NCBI RefSeq assembly: GCF_002925905.1
Contig: NZ_PRDB01000017.1
Location: 1 to 64,000, forward strand
From: Klebsiella michiganensis
GTDB lineage: Bacteria > Pseudomonadota > Gammaproteobacteria > Enterobacterales > Enterobacteriaceae
DNA length: 64,000 nt
Direction: 5' to 3'
The notes under the pieces are model-generated. The model did not search any database, was not told the origin of the DNA, and saw nothing but the letters and a program-made list of their open reading frames with translations. This document shows positions 36,055 to 49,553 of the stretch, one piece after another (the first letter of the stretch is position 1; the number at the start of each line of letters is the position of its first letter). A program made the translations under genes and the position numbers.

Positions 36055-37776
36055 CTACAGGCGCTGCTTAAACTGGTAGTAACGCCCCTGTTCAGCCAGC
36101 AGTTCTGCGTGACTACCTTGCTCAATAATCTTCCCGTTGTCCATGACTATTATCTGATTAAAACGCGCCAGTCCGCGCAGACGATGGGTTACCATTAACA
36201 CGGTTTTTTCACGCATCACTTCCGCCAGTAAATCAAGGATTTGACTTTCGGTCGTCGCATCGAGGCCTTCAGTAGGTTCATCAAGCAGCATGACCGGCGC
36301 ATCGTGAAGCAGGGCGCGGGCGATAGCCAGCCTGCGCAGCTCGCCGCCGGAAAGCTGACGGCCGCCTTCACCCAGCCAGCTATTCAGACCGCTATCTTCC
36401 AGTAATTTCGCTAAGCCGACGCGTTCAAGCGTTTGGGCAAGTCGGGCATCGCTGGCTCCGGGAGAAGCCAGCAGCAGGTTGTCGCGCAGCGTAGCGCTGA
36501 ACAGATGTACGCGCTGCGGCACGACGCTCATCGCCCGGCGCAGCGTCGCCTCATTAAACTGCCCCAGCAGCTGATTGTTGAGTAAGATTTCCCCTTCAGC
36601 CGGATCCCAGGCGCGGGTCAGCAGCTGCAGCAGGGTCGATTTACCGCAGCCTGTTCGTCCGAGGATGGCGATATGCTCTCCGGCCTCGATCTGCAATGAC
36701 ACTTTCTCCAGCGCGGGGGAGGGCTGCTGCGGATAGCTGAAGGTGACCTGATGTAAGCGTAACGAGACGCGATCCAGCGTCTGGCCTTCGCCCTGAGGGA
36801 AGGCCACTTCCGGCTCTTGCTCGGTAATTTGCGTGATGCGCTTTGCGGAGGCGATCACCTGCCCTAAATGCTGAAATGCGCCGGTTACCGGCGCCAGCGC
36901 TTCAAACGCCGCCAGCGCGCAGAAGACAAACAGCGCAATCAGCGCCCCTGGCTGAGTATCGCCGCCAACGCCCGCGGAGGCGAGCCACAGCATAGCGATA
37001 ACCGCAATTCCGCCAATCAGCAGCATCAGCGCCTGAGAGAGCGCGGTGAGCTCAGCCTGGCGACGCTGCGCATCCAGCCAGCGCGCTTCCGTTTTTTCCA
37101 TTTGCTGCCGGTAGCGGTCGCTGGCGTTGAACAGCATGAGTTCCGCCTGTCCCTGGAGCCATGAGGTCAGATGCTGGCGATATTGCCCGCGAAGCCGGGT
37201 TATGCTTTCACCTGCGGGTTTACCTGCGCGATAGAACAGCGGCGGCATCACCAGCAGGGTGAGCAGCATAATACCACCGAGGGTCAGGGCCAGAGTGACG
37301 TCCAGCACGCTCAACCCTACGGTGACGACCAGGATCACCACCAGCGCGCCTACCAGCGGTGATATGACGCGCAAATAGAGATGATCCAGGGTATCGACAT
37401 CTGCAACCACCCGGTTAAGCAGCTCGCCCTGACGAAAACGCGCCAGCCCGGCGGGGGAGAGCGGCAGCAGCTTACTGAAGGTAAAGACCCGCAGGTGCTG
37501 CAGAACGCGGAAGGTGGCGTCATGGCTGACCAGACGCTCAAAGTAGCGGCCCGCGGTGCGAATAATCGCCGCGCCGCGCACGCCCGCGGCTGGCAGCATA
37601 TAGTTAAAGCTGTAGATGCCCGCCACGCCAACGACGGCTGATGCCGACAGGAACCAGCCGGATAGCGTTAATAAGCCAATGCTGGCCAGCAGCGTCACGA
37701 TCGCCAGCACGATACCGAGCAGCAACAGCCATTTGTGTCGTTTGTACAGCGCCAGGTAAGGCCATAATGCGCGCAT
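36055..37776 (-). CDS. cydC: CydC, heterodimeric ABC exporter subunit (glutathione/cysteine)
   Basis: This 573-residue ABC exporter half has six membrane segments (residues about 1-300) and a C-terminal ATPase: Walker A is GRTGCGKST, the signature is LSGGELRRLAIARAL and Walker B is VMLLDEPTEGLD. With CydD it exports reduced thiols, or on newer evidence imports or handles heme and cystine, and it is needed for cytochrome bd assembly. Its ATG follows the cydD stop without a gap, so the subunits are translationally coupled. Confidence 0.95.
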   Translation of the reverse strand: MRALWPYLALYKRHKWLLLLGIVLAIVTLLASIGLLTLSGWFLSASAVVGVAGIYSFNYMLPAAGVRGAAIIRTAGRYFERLVSHDATFRVLQHLRVFTFSKLLPLSPAGLARFRQGELLNRVVADVDTLDHLYLRVISPLVGALVVILVVTVGLSVLDVTLALTLGGIMLLTLLVMPPLFYRAGKPAGESITRLRGQYRQHLTSWLQGQAELMLFNASDRYRQQMEKTEARWLDAQRRQAELTALSQALMLLIGGIAVIAMLWLASAGVGGDTQPGALIALFVFCALAAFEALAPVTGAFQHLGQVIASAKRITQITEQEPEVAFPQGEGQTLDRVSLRLHQVTFSYPQQPSPALEKVSLQIEAGEHIAILGRTGCGKSTLLQLLTRAWDPAEGEILLNNQLLGQFNEATLRRAMSVVPQRVHLFSATLRDNLLLASPGASDARLAQTLERVGLAKLLEDSGLNSWLGEGGRQLSGGELRRLAIARALLHDAPVMLLDEPTEGLDATTESQILDLLAEVMREKTVLMVTHRLRGLARFNQIIVMDNGKIIEQGSHAELLAEQGRYYQFKQRL

Positions 37777-39543
37777 TTAAATCTCCTCCTGACGATGAGC
37801 GAGCAGGGTCGCGAAGGGGCCGCCAGCGGCCGCCAGCTGCGAATAGCTGCCTTGCTCAACAATTCGACCATCCTGCATAACCCAGATCGCATCCCAGTTC
37901 GCCAGTCCTTCCAGCTGATGGGTAACCATTAACGTGGTTTGCTGCGTTGATGCATTGGTCAGCGCCTGCATCACGCGCTGTTCGCTATGCGCGTCAAGGC
38001 TGGCGGCAGGCTCATCAAGCAGCAGCAGACGACAGGGCACCAGCAGCGCTCGTGCGACGGCGACGCGCTGAGCCTGCCCGACCGACAGCCGGCCGGCCTG
38101 ATCGCCAACAGGCGTATTAATACCCTGCGGCAGAAGAGAGACGAACTCGCTAACCCAGGCTTTATCCAGCGCAAGCTGCAGCTGCGCTTCGGTGGCTTCA
38201 GGGCAGGAGAGCAGGACGTTTTCGCGCAGCGTCGCCGCGGGCAGCTGTGGATTTTGCCCGACCCAGCTCAGGAGACGACGCCAGCGGTCGGCATCCAGAC
38301 TCTTTAACTCGACGCCATTGACCTTGAGCGAGCCGTCATAGGGAAGAAAACCCGTTAACGTATTCAGTAGCGAGCTTTTGCCCGAGCCGCTTTGCCCAAC
38401 CAGCACCACGCGTTCACCGGCGCGCAGGGAAAAATTCAGCGGCCCGGCCAGCACTTTCCCTTCGGGAGACTTAATCAGCAGGTCGCGAGCTTCAAGGCTT
38501 ACCGTTTCATCATCTTTTAATGCCTTTTCCCCACGCTCTGCCTGCGCCAGCGGCGCTTCCATAAAGGTCTTCAGGCTATCGGCGGCGCCAATCGCCTGCG
38601 CTTTCGCATGATAAAAGGTGCCTAAATCGCGCAGTGGCTGGAAAAACTCAGGAGCCAGAATCAGGGCGAGGAAACCGGACATCAACGTCACCCCGGCGCC
38701 GTAATGGCCAAAGTTGAGCTCTCCCAGATAGGAAAAACCAAAGTAAACGGCGACCAGCGCAATCGACAGCGAGGTGAAAAACTCCAGGACACCGGAGGAG
38801 AGAAACGCCAGGCGCAGCACTTCCATTGTCCGCTGGCGGAAATCCTGCGAGGCCTCGCGTATGTTGTCCGTCTCCGCTTCGCCGCGATGAAAAATACGCA
38901 GCGTTTCCATACCGCGCAGGCGATCGAGAAAATGGCCGCTTAAACGCGCCAGAGCGAGAAAGTTGCGGCGGTTGGCATCAGCCGCGCCCATTCCCACCAG
39001 CGCCATAAACAGCGGAATAAGCGGTGCGGTACCCAGCAGAATCAGCGCCGCGGCCCAGTTGATGGGGAAAATCGTAATAACAATCAGCAACGGTACAGAG
39101 GCGGCCAGCGTCATCTGCGGCAAATAGCGAGCATAGTAGTCATGCATATCGTCGATCTGTTCAAGGATCAGCGTGGCCCAGCTACCCGCAGGTTTGCCCT
39201 GTATCCACGCCGGTCCCGCCTGCTGTAAACGATCCAGAACCTGACGGCGGATCTCAAGGCGGATATGTTGACCGGCCTGAAAACCCACTCTTTCACGCAG
39301 CCAGACCACCCAGGCGCGCAGCACAAAGACCAGCACCAGTAGCGTAAAGGGCAGCAGCAGCGCCGTCGCGGGGATATTTTCCATAATCATGCGATGGAGG
39401 ATCCTCGCCAGGAACCAGGCCTGGGCGACGATCAACAGGCCGCTAACGACGCCCAATACGCGGGAAATCATCAACCAGCGACGGGAGATAATGCTTTGAT
39501 CTTTTAACCAACGGGTTAACTCTTGTTGACGGGTTTTATTCAT
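37777..39543 (-). CDS. cydD: CydD, heterodimeric ABC exporter subunit (glutathione/cysteine)
   Basis: This partner of CydC has 588 residues from ATG 39543, the E. coli length, beginning MNKTRQQELTRWLK. The membrane domain is followed by an ATPase with Walker A GQSGSGKSS, signature LSVGQAQRVAVARAL and Walker B LLLLDEPAASLD. In LSVGQ a Val replaces the usual Gly of LSGGQ, a feature shared with E. coli CydD, so one ATP site is non-canonical. A start at 39603 would extend into the spacer after trxB. Confidence 0.95.
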   Translation of the reverse strand: MNKTRQQELTRWLKDQSIISRRWLMISRVLGVVSGLLIVAQAWFLARILHRMIMENIPATALLLPFTLLVLVFVLRAWVVWLRERVGFQAGQHIRLEIRRQVLDRLQQAGPAWIQGKPAGSWATLILEQIDDMHDYYARYLPQMTLAASVPLLIVITIFPINWAAALILLGTAPLIPLFMALVGMGAADANRRNFLALARLSGHFLDRLRGMETLRIFHRGEAETDNIREASQDFRQRTMEVLRLAFLSSGVLEFFTSLSIALVAVYFGFSYLGELNFGHYGAGVTLMSGFLALILAPEFFQPLRDLGTFYHAKAQAIGAADSLKTFMEAPLAQAERGEKALKDDETVSLEARDLLIKSPEGKVLAGPLNFSLRAGERVVLVGQSGSGKSSLLNTLTGFLPYDGSLKVNGVELKSLDADRWRRLLSWVGQNPQLPAATLRENVLLSCPEATEAQLQLALDKAWVSEFVSLLPQGINTPVGDQAGRLSVGQAQRVAVARALLVPCRLLLLDEPAASLDAHSEQRVMQALTNASTQQTTLMVTHQLEGLANWDAIWVMQDGRIVEQGSYSQLAAAGGPFATLLAHRQEEI

Positions 39544-39601
39544 TGCGCGCTTAGCAGGTGTAGTTATGAGTTTTTTGGGCACGGCAATGTTACAACGAGG
39601 C

Positions 39602-39629
39602 AAAAATAAAGGCGACTTTTCGTCGCCTT
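39602..39629 (-). terminator. Rho-independent terminator of trxB
   Basis: Read leftward, AAGGCGAC and GTCGCCTT form an 8-bp stem with a 5-nt loop, followed by TATTTTTG. It lies about 29 nt after the trxB stop. Confidence 0.85.
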
Positions 39630-39657
39630 CTTTACCTTTGTTACTGACTTGTAAAGA

Positions 39658-41156
<1,499 letters not shown>

Positions 41157-41651
41157 ATGGTAGATAGCAAGAAGCGCCCTGGCAAAGATCTCGACCGCAT
41201 TGATCGTAATATTTTGAATGAATTGCAAAAAGACGGGCGTATTTCCAACGTCGAGCTTTCTAAACGGGTGGGACTTTCTCCGACGCCTTGCCTTGAGCGC
41301 GTGCGTCGACTGGAAAGACAGGGTTTTATTCAGGGCTATACAGCGCTGCTCAACCCGCACTATCTGGATGCATCACTTCTGGTATTTGTTGAGATTACTC
41401 TGAATCGTGGCGCGCCGGATGTGTTTGAGCAATTTAACTCCGCTGTGCAAAAACTTGAAGAAATTCAAGAGTGTCATCTGGTTTCCGGGGATTTTGACTA
41501 CCTGTTGAAAACCCGCGTACCGGATATGTCAGCGTATCGTAAATTACTGGGCGAGACCTTGCTGCGCCTGCCGGGCGTAAATGACACCCGTACCTATGTG
41601 GTAATGGAAGAAGTCAAGCAGAGTAATCGTCTGGTAATCAAGACGCGCTAA
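41157..41651 (+). CDS. lrp: Lrp, leucine-responsive global regulator
   Basis: The 164-residue feast/famine regulator is nearly identical to E. coli Lrp. The N-terminal helix-turn-helix is NVELSKRVGLSPTPCLERVR, and the C-terminal RAM/AsnC ligand-binding domain includes VSGDFDYLLKTRVPDM. It controls amino-acid metabolism and pili in response to leucine. The gene is transcribed alone and ends at a strong terminator at 41708-41737. Confidence 0.97.
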   Translation: MVDSKKRPGKDLDRIDRNILNELQKDGRISNVELSKRVGLSPTPCLERVRRLERQGFIQGYTALLNPHYLDASLLVFVEITLNRGAPDVFEQFNSAVQKLEEIQECHLVSGDFDYLLKTRVPDMSAYRKLLGETLLRLPGVNDTRTYVVMEEVKQSNRLVIKTR

Positions 41652-41707
41652 CACGGAACAGGTGCAAAATCGATGTAGTTTGATTACACTCCTGTTAATC
41701 CATACAG

Positions 41708-41737
41708 CAACAGTGCCGGGGAGACCCGGCACTGTTG
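41708..41737 (+). terminator. Rho-independent terminator of lrp
   Basis: A perfect 13-bp stem (CAACAGTGCCGGG pairing with CCCGGCACTGTTG) with a GAGA tetraloop is followed by TCCGTTTTA. Confidence 0.88.
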
Positions 41738-41786
41738 TCCGTTTTAGCCGAAGGCAGGAAACAGCCTGATACCTGGAGAGCCTTTC

Positions 41787-44700
41787 TTGAGCCAGGAATA
41801 CACTGAAGACAAAGAAGTCAAATTCACAAAGCTGAGTAGCGGACGCCGGCTCCTTGAGGCGTTACTCATTCTTTGCTCCCTTTTTGCCATCTGGTTGATG
41901 GCGGCCTTACTCAGCTTTAATCCCTCGGATCCTAGCTGGTCGCAAACGGCGTGGCATGAGCCTATTCACAACATAGGCGGGACGCCGGGAGCCTGGCTTG
42001 CCGATACGCTATTTTTTATTTTTGGCGTAATGGCCTATACCATTCCGGTCATCATTATCGGCGGCTGCTGGTTTGCCTGGCGTCATCAAGAAAACGACGA
42101 GTACATCGACTATTTCGCCGTCTCGCTGCGTTTAATTGGCGCGCTGGCGCTGATCCTCACTTCCTGCGGTCTGGCGGCAATCAACGCTGATGATATCTGG
42201 TATTTCGCCTCCGGCGGCGTGATCGGCAGTCTGTTGAGCACCACCCTGCAACCGCTGCTGCACAGCAGCGGCGGCACAATCGCGCTGCTCTGCATCTGGG
42301 CGGCAGGACTGACGCTATTTACCGGCTGGTCCTGGGTTAGCATTGCTGAAAAACTCGGCGGTGCGATTCTTTCTATTCTCACGTTTGCCAGCAACCGTAC
42401 CCGTCGTGACGATACCTGGGTTGATGAAGGGGAATATGAAGATGATGAAGAAGAATATGAAGATGATGAACCCGCGAAGCCGCAGGGTTCTCGACGCGCG
42501 CGAATTTTACGCAGCGCCTTAGCTCGCCGCCAGCGTCTGGCTGAGAAGTTCTCTAATCCGATGGGGCGTAAGACCGATGCGGCGCTGTTCTCGGGTAAAC
42601 GGATGGATGACGCCGAAGACGAGGTTCAGTACAGCGCCGGCGGTGCGCCTGTTGCCGCTGACGATGTCCTTTTTTCTGGCTCCAGCGCAGCGCGTCCGGC
42701 AAATGCTGATGATGTTCTGTTCTCCGGCGTCAGTGCGGCACGTCCCGGCGATTTTGACCCCTACGATCCTCTGTTGAACGGTCATAGCATTGCCGATCCG
42801 GTGGCTTTGGCCGCGCAGGATACCGCTGCGCCGCAGGCATGGTCTGAACCGCTGCCAGGGTATGAGGCTCAGCCGGTCTATCATCCGGAACAGGCCCCGG
42901 TACAGCAGCCAGCGTATCAGCCTGAACCGGCTTACCAGCCGCAGCATGCTTACCAGCCGGAACAGGCCCCGGTACAGCAGCCAGCATATCAGCCGGAACC
43001 GGCTTACCAGCCGCAGCATGCGTACCAGCCGGAACAGGCCCCGGTACAGCAGCCAGCGTACCAGCCGGAACCGGCTTACCAGCCGCAGCATGCGTACCAG
43101 CCGGAACAGGCCCCGGTACAGCAGCCAGCATATCAGCCGGAACCGGCTTACCAGCCGCAGCATGCGTATCAGCCGGAGCAGGCCCCGGTACAGCAGCCAG
43201 CGTATCAGCCGGAACCGGCTTACCCGCCGCAGCATGCGTACCAGCCGGAACAGGCGCCGGTACAGCAGCCAGCGTATCAGCCGGAACCGGCTTACCAGCC
43301 GCAGCATGCGTACCAGCCGGAACAGGCCCCGGTACAGCAGCCTGAGCCTTACGCCGCCTCCGTTGAGCCTGAGCCTCCGCAAGAGGAGGTGAAGCCTCAG
43401 CGTCCGCCGATGTACTACTTCGAAGAAGTGGAAGAGAAACGCGCGCGTGAACGCGAGCAGCTTGCCGCATGGTATCAGCCGATTCCGGAGCCGGTCAGTC
43501 CGGTTGCGACAAAACCGATCTCGCCTCCGCCTGCTCCGGCGGCTGATGTTGCCGCGGTGAGCGCGCTGGCGTCTGGCGTCCATCAGGCCACCGGGGCGGC
43601 CTCCGTCGCATCTGCCGCATCCAGCGCCGCGCCGCTGTTTAGCCCGGTGTCGGGCGGCCCGCGTGCGCAGGTAAAAGAGGGCATAGGCCCGAAATTGCCG
43701 CGTCCAAACCGCGTTCGCGTGCCCACGCGCCGTGAGCTGGCTTCCTATGGCATTAAGTTGCCTTCGCAGCGGTTGGCTGAAGAACGTGCGCGTCAGGCAG
43801 AGCATCAGCACTATGATGACGATGCGCTGACGGACGAGGAAGTTGCAGAGCTTGAGCAGGGTGAGCTGGCGCGTCAGTTCGCGGCTGCGCAAAATCAGCG
43901 CTATGGCGATAGCTACGCTGCGGAAGAGGCTGATGTAGACGAGGATTCTGCCGCTGAAGCCGAACTTGCCCGTCAGTTTGCCGCTTCCCAGCAGCAGCGC
44001 TACGCCAGCGAGCAGCCGCCGGGATCGCATCCGTTCTCTGCGGCGGATTATGAATTCTCGCCAATGAAAACGTTAGTTGATGATACGCCGAGCGAGCCTG
44101 TCTTCACGCCGTTGCCGGAAGTACAGCAGCCTGCCCCGCAGAATCAGCAGCCGGCCCAGCATTCGCAGCCCGTACAGCAGCCGATGCCGCACCAGCAGAT
44201 GCCTCAGCCGCCGCAACATGCGCAGCAGCAGTCTTATCAACCCGCGCCGCAGCAGCCGGTTCACCATCAGCCGATGCCGCAGCAGGCTCCTGGCAGCTAT
44301 CCGCAGCAGCAGGCTCCGCAGCAGCCGATCCCGCAGCCGCAGGAAAGTCTCATTCACCCGCTGTTGATGCGCAATGGCGACAGTCGCCCGTTACAGAAGC
44401 CGACAACGCTGCTGCCCTCGCTTGACCTGCTCACGCCGCCACCGGCTGAAGTTGAGCCGATCGATACCTTTGCGCTTGAGCAAATGGCGCGTCTGGTTGA
44501 AGCTCGTCTGGCCGATTTCCGCATTAAAGCCGATGTGGTGAACTACTCACCTGGCCCGGTTATTACCCGCTTTGAGCTTAACCTGGCGCCGGGCGTGAAA
44601 GCGGCGCGCATTTCCAACCTGTCGCGCGATCTGGCCCGTTCTCTGTCCACTGCGGCGGTTCGCGTGGTGGAAGTGATTCCGGGTAAACCCTACGTTGGCC

Positions 44701-45884
44701 TGGAGCTGCCTAACAAAAAGCGCCAGACCGTTTACCTGCGCGAAGTGCTGGATAATGCGAAATTCCGCGATAATCCTTCACCGCTCACGGTGGTCCTCGG
44801 GAAAGACATTGCGGGCGAACCTGTCACTGCCGATCTGGCGAAGATGCCGCACCTGCTGGTAGCGGGTACCACCGGTTCCGGTAAATCCGTTGGGGTCAAC
44901 GCCATGATCCTCAGCATGCTCTATAAAGCGCAGCCGGAAGACGTGAAATTCATCATGATTGACCCGAAAATGCTCGAGCTGTCGGTCTATGAGGGAATAC
45001 CGCATCTGTTAACGGAAGTCGTGACGGATATGAAAGACGCGGCCAATGCTTTGCGCTGGAGCGTCAACGAGATGGAGCGCCGGTATAAACTCATGTCTGC
45101 GCTGGGCGTACGTAATCTCGCGGGTTATAACGAGAAGATTGCTGAAGCCGCACGTATGGGACGGCCCATTCCGGATCCTTACTGGAAGCCTGGCGACAGT
45201 ATGGATGCGACGCATCCGGTACTGAAAAAAGAGCCTTACATCGTGGTGCTGGTCGACGAGTTTGCCGACCTGATGATGACCGTCGGCAAGAAAGTGGAAG
45301 AGCTGATTGCGCGCCTGGCGCAGAAAGCGCGCGCCGCTGGGATCCACCTGGTGCTGGCGACCCAGCGACCGTCGGTTGACGTTATCACCGGCCTGATTAA
45401 AGCCAACATCCCGACGCGTATCGCCTTTACCGTATCGAGTAAAATTGACTCACGTACTATCCTTGACCAGGGCGGTGCGGAATCACTGCTGGGAATGGGC
45501 GATATGCTCTACTCCGCGCCTAACTCGACGATCCCTGTGCGCGTCCACGGCGCTTTTGTACGCGACGAGGAAGTTCACGCCGTCGTTCAGGACTGGAAGG
45601 CGCGCGGGCGTCCGCAGTATGTCGATGGCATTACCTCCGATAGCGAAAGCGAAGGCGGCGGCGGTGGCTACGAGGGCGGTGAAGAGCTCGATCCGCTGTT
45701 CGATCAGGCCGTCAACTTTGTGACGGAAAAACGCAAAGCCTCCATATCTGGGGTACAGCGTCAGTTCCGCATTGGCTATAACCGCGCCGCGCGTATCATT
45801 GAGCAAATGGAAGCTCAGGGGATCGTGAGCGAGCAGGGGCATAACGGTAACCGTGAAGTGCTGGCTCCGCCGCCTTTTGAGTAA
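41787..45884 (+). CDS. ftsK: FtsK, DNA translocase at the division septum
   Basis: This 1365-residue protein (1329 in E. coli) anchors at the septum and pumps DNA toward dif for XerCD recombination. It starts at TTG 41787, with GGAG 8 nt upstream, giving [21 protein letters not shown]. Residues about 20-200 carry four membrane helices. A long Pro/Gln-rich linker (about 210-870) contains six 24-residue repeats and one partial. The motor has Walker [11 protein letters not shown] and Walker [14 protein letters not shown], and the C-terminal gamma winged helix contains [19 protein letters not shown], which reads KOPS sites. The extra length relative to E. coli comes from the linker. Confidence 0.96.
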   Translation: MSQEYTEDKEVKFTKLSSGRRLLEALLILCSLFAIWLMAALLSFNPSDPSWSQTAWHEPIHNIGGTPGAWLADTLFFIFGVMAYTIPVIIIGGCWFAWRHQENDEYIDYFAVSLRLIGALALILTSCGLAAINADDIWYFASGGVIGSLLSTTLQPLLHSSGGTIALLCIWAAGLTLFTGWSWVSIAEKLGGAILSILTFASNRTRRDDTWVDEGEYEDDEEEYEDDEPAKPQGSRRARILRSALARRQRLAEKFSNPMGRKTDAALFSGKRMDDAEDEVQYSAGGAPVAADDVLFSGSSAARPANADDVLFSGVSAARPGDFDPYDPLLNGHSIADPVALAAQDTAAPQAWSEPLPGYEAQPVYHPEQAPVQQPAYQPEPAYQPQHAYQPEQAPVQQPAYQPEPAYQPQHAYQPEQAPVQQPAYQPEPAYQPQHAYQPEQAPVQQPAYQPEPAYQPQHAYQPEQAPVQQPAYQPEPAYPPQHAYQPEQAPVQQPAYQPEPAYQPQHAYQPEQAPVQQPEPYAASVEPEPPQEEVKPQRPPMYYFEEVEEKRAREREQLAAWYQPIPEPVSPVATKPISPPPAPAADVAAVSALASGVHQATGAASVASAASSAAPLFSPVSGGPRAQVKEGIGPKLPRPNRVRVPTRRELASYGIKLPSQRLAEERARQAEHQHYDDDALTDEEVAELEQGELARQFAAAQNQRYGDSYAAEEADVDEDSAAEAELARQFAASQQQRYASEQPPGSHPFSAADYEFSPMKTLVDDTPSEPVFTPLPEVQQPAPQNQQPAQHSQPVQQPMPHQQMPQPPQHAQQQSYQPAPQQPVHHQPMPQQAPGSYPQQQAPQQPIPQPQESLIHPLLMRNGDSRPLQKPTTLLPSLDLLTPPPAEVEPIDTFALEQMARLVEARLADFRIKADVVNYSPGPVITRFELNLAPGVKAARISNLSRDLARSLSTAAVRVVEVIPGKPYVGLELPNKKRQTVYLREVLDNAKFRDNPSPLTVVLGKDIAGEPVTADLAKMPHLLVAGTTGSGKSVGVNAMILSMLYKAQPEDVKFIMIDPKMLELSVYEGIPHLLTEVVTDMKDAANALRWSVNEMERRYKLMSALGVRNLAGYNEKIAEAARMGRPIPDPYWKPGDSMDATHPVLKKEPYIVVLVDEFADLMMTVGKKVEELIARLAQKARAAGIHLVLATQRPSVDVITGLIKANIPTRIAFTVSSKIDSRTILDQGGAESLLGMGDMLYSAPNSTIPVRVHGAFVRDEEVHAVVQDWKARGRPQYVDGITSDSESEGGGGGYEGGEELDPLFDQAVNFVTEKRKASISGVQRQFRIGYNRAARIIEQMEAQGIVSEQGHNGNREVLAPPPFE
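42879..43343 (+). repeat. 72-bp in-frame minisatellite inside ftsK
   Basis: Six 72-bp units (42879, 42951, 43023, 43095, 43167, 43239) plus 33 bp encode the 24-residue repeat [24 protein letters not shown]; that peptide is split here as [12 protein letters not shown] then [12 protein letters not shown]. Unit 1 has YHP for YQP and unit 5 has YPP for YQP. Differences between units are otherwise mostly synonymous, which implies recent expansion by slippage or unequal exchange. Confidence 0.93.
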
Positions 45885-46005
45885 CCGCAAAGTTGGGTAA
45901 ATAAGTGAAAATCAGCCTGTTCTGCTGTTTTACGGCCGTTGGCCGTTCTACATTAGCAGCAGACCAGGCTCCCGCGTCGGGAGTGACGCACATTAAGGAA
46001 TAACA

Positions 46006-46617
46006 ATGAAAAAACTCGCAATCACCTGTGCATTACTGTCCAGTTTTGTCGTCAGTCAGGTATGGGCGGATGCCGCCAGCGATTTAAAAAGCCGCCTTGA
46101 TAAAGTGAGCAGCTTCCACTCCAGCTTTACGCAGAAAGTGACGGACGGCAGTGGTAATGCCGTGCAGGACGGGCAGGGGGACCTGTGGGTCAAGCGGCCT
46201 AATCTGTTCAACTGGCATATGACCCAGCCGGATGAAAGCGTGCTGGTTTCCGACGGCAAAACGCTGTGGTTTTACAACCCGTTTGTTGAGCAGGCTACCG
46301 CTACCTGGCTGAAAGATGCGACCAGCAACACGCCGTTTATGCTGATTGCCCGCAATCAGGCCAGCGACTGGCAGAACTACAACATTAAGCAGAACGGTGA
46401 CGATTTTGTTCTGACGCCGAAAAACGGCAGCGGTAATCTGAAGCAGTTCACCATCAACGTGGGTCGCGACGGTACGATTCATCAGTTTAGCGCCGTGGAA
46501 CAGGACGATCAACGCAGCAGCTATCAGCTGAAATCGCAACAAAATGGTGCCGTGGATGCATCTAAGTTCACCTTTACGCCGCCGCAAGGGGTTACGGTGG
46601 ACGATCAACGTAAATAG
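46006..46617 (+). CDS. lolA: LolA, periplasmic lipoprotein carrier
   Basis: The 203-residue chaperone carries outer-membrane lipoproteins from LolCDE to LolB. The signal peptide, [21 protein letters not shown], is cleaved before [10 protein letters not shown]. The hydrophobic-barrel motifs include [20 protein letters not shown]. The length matches E. coli. It lies 121 nt after ftsK and 8 nt before rarA, in the conserved order. Confidence 0.96.
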   Translation: MKKLAITCALLSSFVVSQVWADAASDLKSRLDKVSSFHSSFTQKVTDGSGNAVQDGQGDLWVKRPNLFNWHMTQPDESVLVSDGKTLWFYNPFVEQATATWLKDATSNTPFMLIARNQASDWQNYNIKQNGDDFVLTPKNGSGNLKQFTINVGRDGTIHQFSAVEQDDQRSSYQLKSQQNGAVDASKFTFTPPQGVTVDDQRK

Positions 46618-46625
46618 AGGCGAAC

Positions 46626-47969
46626 GTGAGCAACCTGTCGCTCGATTTTTCCGATAACGCGTTTCAACCTCTGGCCGCCCGTATGCGGCCAGAAAATTTA
46701 GCGCAGTACATTGGCCAGCAGCACCTGCTGGCGCCGGGTAAACCCTTACCGAGGGCGATTGAAGCCGGGCATCTTCACTCGATGATTCTCTGGGGGCCGC
46801 CCGGGACAGGAAAAACCACCCTGGCCGAAGTGATTGCGCGCTACGCCAGCGCCGACGTTGAACGTATTTCAGCTGTGACCTCCGGGGTGAAAGAGATCCG
46901 CGAGGCCATTGAACGCGCGCGCCAAAACCGCAACGCGGGTCGCCGCACGATCCTGTTTGTCGACGAAGTGCACCGTTTCAATAAAAGCCAGCAGGACGCC
47001 TTTCTGCCGCATATTGAAGACGGGACCATCACCTTTATCGGCGCGACGACGGAAAATCCCTCCTTTGAACTCAATTCCGCGCTGTTATCCCGCGCGCGCG
47101 TTTATCTGCTGAAGTCGCTGACCAGCGACGACATCGAGCAGGTGCTCAACCAGGCGATGAGCGACAAAACGCGCGGCTACGGCGGGCAAAATATCGTCCT
47201 GCCGGACGAGACGCGCAAGGCCATCGCCGACCTTGTCAACGGCGATGCGCGCCGGGCGCTGAATACGCTGGAAATGATGGCCGATATGGCCGAAGCCGAC
47301 GCCTCCGGCAATCGCGTGCTGAAAGTTGAGCTGCTGACTGAAATTGCCGGTGAGCGCAGCGCGCGTTTCGACAACAAAGGCGATCGCTTTTACGATTTAA
47401 TCTCCGCGCTGCACAAATCGGTTCGCGGCAGCGCCCCGGACGCCGCCCTCTACTGGTACGCGCGGATTATTACCGCCGGCGGCGATCCGCTCTACGTTGC
47501 CCGCCGCTGCCTGGCGATTGCCTCGGAAGATGTCGGCAACGCCGATCCGCGCGCGATGCAGGTTGCGATCTCCGCATGGGACTGCTTTACCCGTGTCGGA
47601 CCGGCGGAAGGCGAACGGGCGATTGCTCAGGCCATTGTCTATCTTGCCTGTGCACCCAAAAGCAACGCGGTTTACACCGCGTTTAAAGCGGCGATGGCCG
47701 ACGCCCGCGAACGTCCCGATTACGACGTCCCGGTTCATTTGCGCAATGCCCCAACGAAGCTGATGAAAGAGATGGGCTACGGGCAAGAGTATCGCTATGC
47801 TCACGATGAACCGAATGCTTATGCCGCCGGGGAGCAGTACTTCCCGCAGGAAATGGCGCAAACGCGCTATTATAAGCCGACAAACCGGGGGCTGGAGGGC
47901 AAAATAGGCGAAAAGCTCGCCTGGTTAACCGAACAGGATCAAAATAGCCCGATAAAACGCTACCGATAA
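46626..47969 (+). CDS. rarA: RarA, replication-associated recombination ATPase (MgsA)
   Basis: This 447-residue clamp-loader-like AAA+ ATPase acts at stalled replication forks. The start is GTG 46626, giving [22 protein letters not shown]. Walker A is GPPGTGKTT, Walker B is LFVDEVHRF, sensor 1 is [10 protein letters not shown], and the C-terminal tetramerisation domain contains [20 protein letters not shown]. The length equals E. coli RarA. It is probably cotranscribed with lolA. Confidence 0.96.
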   Translation: MSNLSLDFSDNAFQPLAARMRPENLAQYIGQQHLLAPGKPLPRAIEAGHLHSMILWGPPGTGKTTLAEVIARYASADVERISAVTSGVKEIREAIERARQNRNAGRRTILFVDEVHRFNKSQQDAFLPHIEDGTITFIGATTENPSFELNSALLSRARVYLLKSLTSDDIEQVLNQAMSDKTRGYGGQNIVLPDETRKAIADLVNGDARRALNTLEMMADMAEADASGNRVLKVELLTEIAGERSARFDNKGDRFYDLISALHKSVRGSAPDAALYWYARIITAGGDPLYVARRCLAIASEDVGNADPRAMQVAISAWDCFTRVGPAEGERAIAQAIVYLACAPKSNAVYTAFKAAMADARERPDYDVPVHLRNAPTKLMKEMGYGQEYRYAHDEPNAYAAGEQYFPQEMAQTRYYKPTNRGLEGKIGEKLAWLTEQDQNSPIKRYR

Positions 47970-48039
47970 TTGAGGCGTTGCGGTAAGGTTGTCACACTAT
48001 TTCCGTGGTCGCGCTCTGCGGCCATTTTTCTTTTATTAA

Positions 48040-49353
<1,314 letters not shown>

Positions 49354-49371
49354 TTTTTCAACGCTCTTCTC

Positions 49372-49398
49372 AAAAGCGCCTGCGGGCGCTTTTTTTTT
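49372..49398 (+). terminator. Rho-independent terminator of serS
   Basis: The stem AAAAGCGCC pairs with GGCGCTTTT, with a TGCG tetraloop and a run of eight T residues, 18 nt after the serS stop. Confidence 0.93.
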
Positions 49399-49407
49399 AC
49401 CCCCTTC

Positions 49408-49421
49408 TTGATACCGGGCAA
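49408..49421 (+). promoter_or_regulatory. FNR-type box upstream of dmsA
   Basis: TTGATACCGGGCAA has a perfect left half (TTGAT) and a right half with two mismatches to ATCAA. The same position in E. coli dmsA carries TTGATACCGAACAA, an established FNR site. It lies about 130 bp before the dmsA start. Confidence 0.75.
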
Positions 49422-49553
49422 TAATCGCCTTCGCGATTACGAAGATACTCCCTTTGGATTAAACAGGATAAAAAACTAATAAAGGTTAATTTCGTTGTAT
49501 ATATAACTATATAACGGCATTAAGTTAATTGTGAGCAACCAAAGCGAGTATCT

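Noticed and set aside
42519-44030. 503-codon open frame opposite ftsK
   Set aside because: It arises from the repetitive Pro/Gln codons of the FtsK linker and reads as an Arg/Leu-rich repeat without known homologues.
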